From NCBI GenBank assembly GCA_910579395.1, contig CAJTUC010000007.1, positions 1 to 64,000 of the forward strand: a DNA stretch of 64,000 bases, in the 5' to 3' direction. Below the pieces are notes generated by a model that did not search any database, was not told the DNA's origin, and worked only from the letters and a program-made list of their open reading frames with translations. How positions within the stretch are numbered: the stretch's first letter is position 1; every line of letters begins with the position of its first letter. Source of the DNA: an uncultured Lachnospiraceae bacterium (GTDB lineage Bacteria; Bacillota; Clostridia; Lachnospirales; Lachnospiraceae). The translations under genes and the position numbers were made by a program. Shown one piece after another: positions 60,012 through 64,000 of this stretch.

Positions 60012-61766
60012 CTATCTCGCGAACTGGCTCTGGTAGAGGTCCGCATAAAATCCTTTCATAGCGAGCAGCGTCTCATGATTTCCCTGTTCAATGATATTCC
60101 CGTCCTTCATGACAAGGATGACATCCGCTTCCCGAATCGTGGAAAGCCGATGGGCCACAATAAAACTGGTCCGCCCTTTCATCATCGTGGCAAATGCCTT
60201 CTGAATCTTAATTTCCGTTCTTGTATCAATAGAGGATGTTGCCTCATCCAGAATCAGCATCGGCGGCAGACACAGCATGACTCTCGCAATACATAACAAC
60301 TGTTTTTGTCCCTGTGAGAGATTGCCGCCATCCTCTGTGATCACCGTATCGTAAGCATTCGGCAGCCGTTTAATAAAGCTGTGCGCATGGGAAGCTTTAG
60401 CCGCAGCAATCATTTCTTCATCCGTTGCATCGGGTTTTCCCATAATGAGATTTTCCCGTATTGTTCCCGCTTTCAGCCATGTCTCCTGTAATACCATGCC
60501 GTAACTTTCCCTAAGGCTCTGTCTCGTCATATTTCTGATATCATGGCCGCTCACACAGATAGCGCCGGCATCCACGTCATAAAAACGCATCAGCAGATTG
60601 ATAACAGTTGTTTTTCCGCATCCGGTAGGACCAACTATCGCGATTCTCTGTCCCGGCTTCACAGCCAGATTAAAGTGCTGAATCAGCTTTTTATCCGGTA
60701 CATAGGAGAATGAGACATCCTGTAATGTCACTGTGCCATCCACCTGCTTCAGCGCAACTGCATTTTCCGCTTCCGGAATCTGAGGTTTCTCTTCTATCAA
60801 CTCAAAAATTCTGGCAGCGCAGGCAAGCGCATTCTGCAGTTCCGTCACCACACCGGATATTTCGTTAAAAGGCTTCGTATACTGGTTCGCATAACTCAAA
60901 AAACAGGAAAGTTCTCCAACACTGATACCACCCCGAATCGCAAATACCGCACCGCTGATCGCCACGCCCGCATACACGAGGTTATTGACAAACCTCGTTG
61001 ACGGATTGGTAATCGAAGAAAAAAAGATTGCCTTGAGCGAAGCGTTCTGCAGTCTGTCATTAATCTCGTCAAATTTTTCCAGCGACTCATCCTCATGGGA
61101 AAAAGCCTGCACGATTTTCTGGTTTCCCACCATCTCATCAATAAAAGCCGTCTGTTCGCCTCTCGTTTCGGACTGCAGTTTGAACATCGTAAATGTCTTT
61201 TTCGCAATAAAGGCCGCCACAAGAAAAGAAAGCGGTGTGATCAGTACAACGACACCTGTTATTCCGACATTGATGCTGAGCATGAAGCCCAATGTCCCAA
61301 GAATCGTAATAACACCGGTAAAGAACTGTGTAAATCCCATTAACAGACCATCAGCGAACTGGTCTACATCTGCGATAACGCGGCTCACGATTTCCCCATA
61401 GGAATGTCCGTCAATATATTTTAAAGGCAGGATTTCGATTTTATGAAAAGCTTCGTTGCGGATATCCTGCACGATACGATAAGCCATCTTATTATTGCAG
61501 ACGTTCATCAGCCACTGGGCGAAGGCCGTAATTAAAATAACAACCGCCATTTTTTGTAAGATTGCAAAAATCCCCGGAAAATCAACCAGTCCTTTTGCCA
61601 GAATCAGATCAATTGCATTTCCTGTCAGAATCGGCAGATATAAAGTGAAAGCCACTGTCACCGCCGCTGCCACGATCGACAGAACAAGATAAATCCAGTA
61701 TTTTCGAATATAATGAAGCACCTTTTTCAAAGTCTCCGCCTGTTTCGCTCCTGTTTGTTTCATCTT
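60012..61766 (-). CDS. ABC exporter half-transporter B (ATPase fused to membrane domain)
   Basis: From the ATG at 61766 (AAGGGGG about 10 bases upstream) the protein has 584 residues. Six membrane helices (about 1-320) precede the ATPase: Walker A IVGPTGCGKTTVIN, Q-loop MVLQETWLK, signature LSQGQKQ and Walker B MLILDEATSSID, H-loop IVAHRLST. The ATP sites look intact. With the adjacent gene it forms a heterodimeric type IV exporter for drugs, lipids or peptides. Its start is separated from the partner by a structured element. Confidence 0.93.
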   Translation of the reverse strand, partial: KMKQTGAKQAETLKKVLHYIRKYWIYLVLSIVAAAVTVAFTLYLPILTGNAIDLILAKGLVDFPGIFAILQKMAVVILITAFAQWLMNVCNNKMAYRIVQDIRNEAFHKIEILPLKYIDGHSYGEIVSRVIADVDQFADGLLMGFTQFFTGVITILGTLGFMLSINVGITGVVVLITPLSFLVAAFIAKKTFTMFKLQSETRGEQTAFIDEMVGNQKIVQAFSHEDESLEKFDEINDRLQNASLKAIFFSSITNPSTRFVNNLVYAGVAISGAVFAIRGGISVGELSCFLSYANQYTKPFNEISGVVTELQNALACAARIFELIEEKPQIPEAENAVALKQVDGTVTLQDVSFSYVPDKKLIQHFNLAVKPGQRIAIVGPTGCGKTTVINLLMRFYDVDAGAICVSGHDIRNMTRQSLRESYGMVLQETWLKAGTIRENLIMGKPDATDEEMIAAAKASHAHSFIKRLPNAYDTVITEDGGNLSQGQKQLLCIARVMLCLPPMLILDEATSSIDTRTEIKIQKAFATMMKGRTSFIVAHRLSTIREADVILVMKDGNIIEQGNHETLLAMKGFYADLYQSQFAR

Positions 61767-61792
61767 AATATAGTCCCCCTTGCTCAAGTTCA

Positions 61793-61877
61793 GGGTAAAA
61801 AAGATTTGCTGCGCAAATCGTAGAAGTTTTTAACGAAACACCCATTGGTGTGAGTTTTAGAACTTCTTTTCACCCTA
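61793..61877 (-). repeat. Stop-codon-associated multi-hairpin element inside an operon
   Basis: Plus-strand order: GGGTAAAA (61793-61800) paired with TTTTCACCC (61867-61875, one mismatch); GATTTGC-tgc-GCAAATC (61803-61819); AGAAGTTTT (61822-61830) paired with AGAACTTCT (61859-61867, one G-T); and a variable inner hairpin (AACACCC...GGTGTGAG). The right edge is the TAG stop of the upstream exporter gene. The copy lies between two genes that must be expressed together, so it is unlikely to be a full terminator. Confidence 0.88.
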
Positions 61878-63635
61878 GGATTGTGAGTAATGAATCTCCT
61901 TATAGACCTCGCAGCTGCGCAGCAGTTCTTCGTGCGTTCCGAGTCCCGCGATATGGCCGTCTTCAAGCACAATGATCTGGTCCGCATACTGAATGGATGA
62001 CGTTCTCTGGGATACGATAAAAACAGTTGTTTTTTCTCCCATCCCGCGGATTGCCTTACGCAGTCTGGCATCGGTGGCATAATCCAATGCGGACGCGCTG
62101 TCATCCAGAATCAGGATTTCCGGCTGTTTTACAACCGCTCTCGCAATCGTCAGCCTTTGCCGCTGTCCGCCCGACAGATTTTTGCCGCCCTGTGCAATCG
62201 GCTCATCCAGGCCTCTCGGTTTCGCATCAACGAACTCTTTGGCCTGGGAAATTTCCAGCGCCCTGTTCATTTCATCTACCGTTGCCTCCGGTTTACCCCA
62301 GCACAGATTCTCTCTGATCGTTCCCTGAAAAAGAACCGCTTTCTGCATGACCATACCGATTTTATCCCGCAGCTCCTCCATGCCGTAATTTTTTACGTCT
62401 TTGCCGTCTATTCTGACTGTTCCCCTCGTCACATCGTAAAAACGAGGGATGAGATGCACAAGCGAAGATTTTCCTGAGCCCGTACCACCGATAATGCCGA
62501 CCGTCTGGCCTTTTTTTACCTTAAAGTCAATATCGGTCAGAGATTCCGCCCCGGCTCCCCGATAGGTCAGACCCACATGGTCAAATTCTACTACATAAGG
62601 TGATGTGCTTCCCGACATCCCTTCATAATCTGCCTTCCGCTCATCCGTATGTCCTTCCGCATTCCGGCTGCCCGGACCTGCCCATTCCATACTGGACTGC
62701 AAATCAAAGACGCTCTGAATACGGTTCGCGCAGGCAAGAGCTTTCGTAATGGTAATGATGAGATTGGCGAGTTTTACGAGCTCAATTAAAATCTGAGACA
62801 TATAATTGACGAGCGCCACCACTTCACCCTGCGTAATATAGCCGATATCGACCCGAACCGCGCCCGTATAGATCAGAACAATCGTTGCCACATTGACAAT
62901 GATATATGTGACCGGATTGGTCAATGCAGATATTTTTCCGACAAACAGCTGCATATGAGTCAATGCACTGTTGCTCTGTTCAAATTCCGCCGTTTCCTGT
63001 TCTTCTTTATGAAACGCACGGATGACCCGCACGCCGGTCAGATTTTCTCTCGTTTTCCCAAGCACCTTATCGAGTCCGGCCTGCACCTTTTTATACAAAG
63101 GCATCGTGATCATCATAATGCCAAATACGACAACGGAAAGCAGCGGAATCGTCACGGCAAAAACAAGCGCCGCCTTTGCATCGATCGTAAAAGCCATGAT
63201 CATCGCACCGAATACGATAAACGGAGAACGCAGGAACAGACGCAGCACCATATTAACACCATTCTGCACCTGATTGGCATCAGAGGTCATGCGCGTGATC
63301 ATCGTAGAAGTTCCCAGCGTATCCATTTCGGAAAAGGATAGTTCCTGAATATGTTCAAATAACGCATGTTTCATTTTCGTTGAGAAGCCGACCGCTGCTT
63401 TTGCCGCAAAATACTGCGCGGTAATGGAACAGGCCAGCCCGATCAGACCGAGCAGTATGAGCACACCGCCCATTTTCAGCACATAGGGAATGTCTGCCTG
63501 CGCGATTCCGCGGTCAATGACCGCCGCCATAACGAGCGGTACAAACAGTTCAAAACCCGCCTCCAGCATTTTAAAGAGCGGCGCAAGAACCGTTTCTTTC
63601 TTATAATCTTTTAAGAACACCAGTAATTTCTTCAT
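61875..63635 (-). CDS. ABC exporter half-transporter A (ATPase fused to membrane domain)
   Basis: The 586-residue protein has six membrane helices and an ATPase with Walker A IIGGTGSGKSSLVHL, Q-loop MVMQKAVLFQ, signature LSGGQRQRL and Walker B ILILDDSASALD. After Walker B the catalytic Glu is replaced by Asp (LDDSA), so in the heterodimer this half carries the degenerate site. The H-loop histidine position reads IVSQRTSSI, with Gln, another sign of an inactive site. It is the first gene of the pair; start 63635 with GAGGGG upstream. Confidence 0.93.
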   Translation of the reverse strand: MKKLLVFLKDYKKETVLAPLFKMLEAGFELFVPLVMAAVIDRGIAQADIPYVLKMGGVLILLGLIGLACSITAQYFAAKAAVGFSTKMKHALFEHIQELSFSEMDTLGTSTMITRMTSDANQVQNGVNMVLRLFLRSPFIVFGAMIMAFTIDAKAALVFAVTIPLLSVVVFGIMMITMPLYKKVQAGLDKVLGKTRENLTGVRVIRAFHKEEQETAEFEQSNSALTHMQLFVGKISALTNPVTYIIVNVATIVLIYTGAVRVDIGYITQGEVVALVNYMSQILIELVKLANLIITITKALACANRIQSVFDLQSSMEWAGPGSRNAEGHTDERKADYEGMSGSTSPYVVEFDHVGLTYRGAGAESLTDIDFKVKKGQTVGIIGGTGSGKSSLVHLIPRFYDVTRGTVRIDGKDVKNYGMEELRDKIGMVMQKAVLFQGTIRENLCWGKPEATVDEMNRALEISQAKEFVDAKPRGLDEPIAQGGKNLSGGQRQRLTIARAVVKQPEILILDDSASALDYATDARLRKAIRGMGEKTTVFIVSQRTSSIQYADQIIVLEDGHIAGLGTHEELLRSCEVYKEIHYSQS

Positions 63636-63669
63636 TTTCCCTGTTACCCCTCTGATTTTTCAGTTCAAA

Positions 63670-63699
63670 ACAGCAGTTCAACTTTCATCAAACTGCTGT
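63670..63699 (-). terminator. Terminator after the LCP-family gene
   Basis: ACAGCAGTT (63670-63678) pairs with AACTGCTGT (63691-63699); on the minus strand the tail is TTTTGAAC. It separates the LCP gene from the ABC exporter pair. Confidence 0.65.
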
Positions 63700-63736
63700 C
63701 CCGTTTCTTTCCGCATATCAGCTCTTAATCCGCATC

Positions 63737-64000
63737 TCACTGAATAAAGTCCGCCGTTTGCTGCATTATCTCTTCACTCAGCCCGATGACCTGTTTTGAC
63801 GGCATATAATCCTCTTCCGCATACAAAAGTTCATGCAGCATCACAACATTCTCTTCCAGTGTTGTCGGTATGATACAGTCTCCTTTGCTTCCGATCGTCG
63901 CATTGGTGCGTTCACTCTGGAAAGGAAATCCTTCCGATGCAACGACATTATATTCCGCCACTGTTCCGAGCACACTGATAATTTCATTAACGCTCAGCGA
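63737..64000 (-). CDS. LytR-CpsA-Psr (LCP) family protein, C-terminal part
   Basis: The frame is open from the right window edge and gives 88 C-terminal residues beginning SLSVNEIISV. The segments VAEYNVVASEGFPFQSERTN, GDCIIPTTLEENVVMLHELL and EDYMPSKQVIGLSEEI resemble the end of LCP proteins, which transfer teichoic acid or capsular polymers to peptidoglycan. The catalytic core lies outside the window. Nothing odd is seen in the visible part. Confidence 0.7.
   Translation of the reverse strand, partial: SLSVNEIISVLGTVAEYNVVASEGFPFQSERTNATIGSKGDCIIPTTLEENVVMLHELLYAEEDYMPSKQVIGLSEEIMQQTADFIQ

Overview
The window looks like chromosomal DNA from a gut Lachnospiraceae-type Firmicute. The evidence is moderate base composition, AGGAGG-type ribosome binding sites, TTGACA/TATAAT promoters, a single-chain 1266-residue PurL, QueH, an OFA-type MFS carrier, and several glycan loci with lipoprotein binding proteins and LacI/AraC regulators. 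This assignment is inferred from gene content only. There are no rRNA genes, CRISPR arrays, IS elements or complete mobile elements. One tRNA gene (Trp) is present.

Layout. 1-760: AT-rich accessory DNA with one small unknown gene; the aldo/keto reductase beside it lacks its C-terminus. 758-6574: a redox cluster (aldo/keto reductase, Fe-S flavoprotein, SDR, iron alcohol dehydrogenase, alpha/beta hydrolase, small conserved ORF) divergent from a LysR regulator. The cluster is decaying: there is a one-base frameshift in the alcohol dehydrogenase and no start codon on the small ORF. 6692-7124: scraps of an integrative element. 7251-14572: argS, queH, carB, carA. 14769-18324: a zinc-ribbon membrane protein behind an unusual repeat-bearing leader, and a chemoreceptor. 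18594-26712: a galacto-N-biose/lacto-N-biose (mucin or milk glycan) operon with a sugar ABC transporter, a tiny membrane protein, a GH112 phosphorylase, N-acetylhexosamine kinase and a divergent AraC regulator. 26851-35849: purL, a TetR regulator, an unknown gene, a large cyclic-nucleotide-binding-like protein and an OFA transporter. 36307-43638: an alpha-glucan locus (GH13 lipoprotein, MalEFG-like transporter, divergent LacI). 43645-51387: a beta-galactan/galactoside locus (intracellular GH53, zinc-ribbon miniprotein, unknown 613-residue protein, LacI, DUF305 protein, GH42) in which two promoters carry nearly the same operator. 51422-59971: mixed genes including Rpn nuclease, NADAR, HAD, AI-2E-type permease, AraC/GyrI-like regulator, a secreted GH53 with a C-terminal module, tRNA-Trp and a lipoprotein. 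60012-64000: a two-gene ABC exporter and the C-terminal end of an LCP-family protein.

The most unusual content is non-coding. (1) A family of roughly 70-145 bp multi-hairpin elements starts at, or overlaps, the stop codon of five minus-strand genes (near 9.1, 31.4, 38.4, 44.9 and 61.8 kb), with a related bidirectional hairpin at 34.4 kb. They share architecture and 13-20 base blocks while the stem sequences vary. (2) Two long palindromes (47160-47335 and 59013-59183) share a core but carry unrelated, nearly perfect 45-48 bp arms; a degenerate third copy lies near 48.5 kb. (3) Two unrelated genes (zinc-ribbon protein and cyclic-nucleotide-binding-like protein) have leaders with an identical 16-base -10/start region followed by tandem hairpin repeats with the same GACGC/GCGTC stem. 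(4) An orphan plus-strand terminator at 36.2 kb, preceded by two hairpins, suggests an unannotated small RNA.
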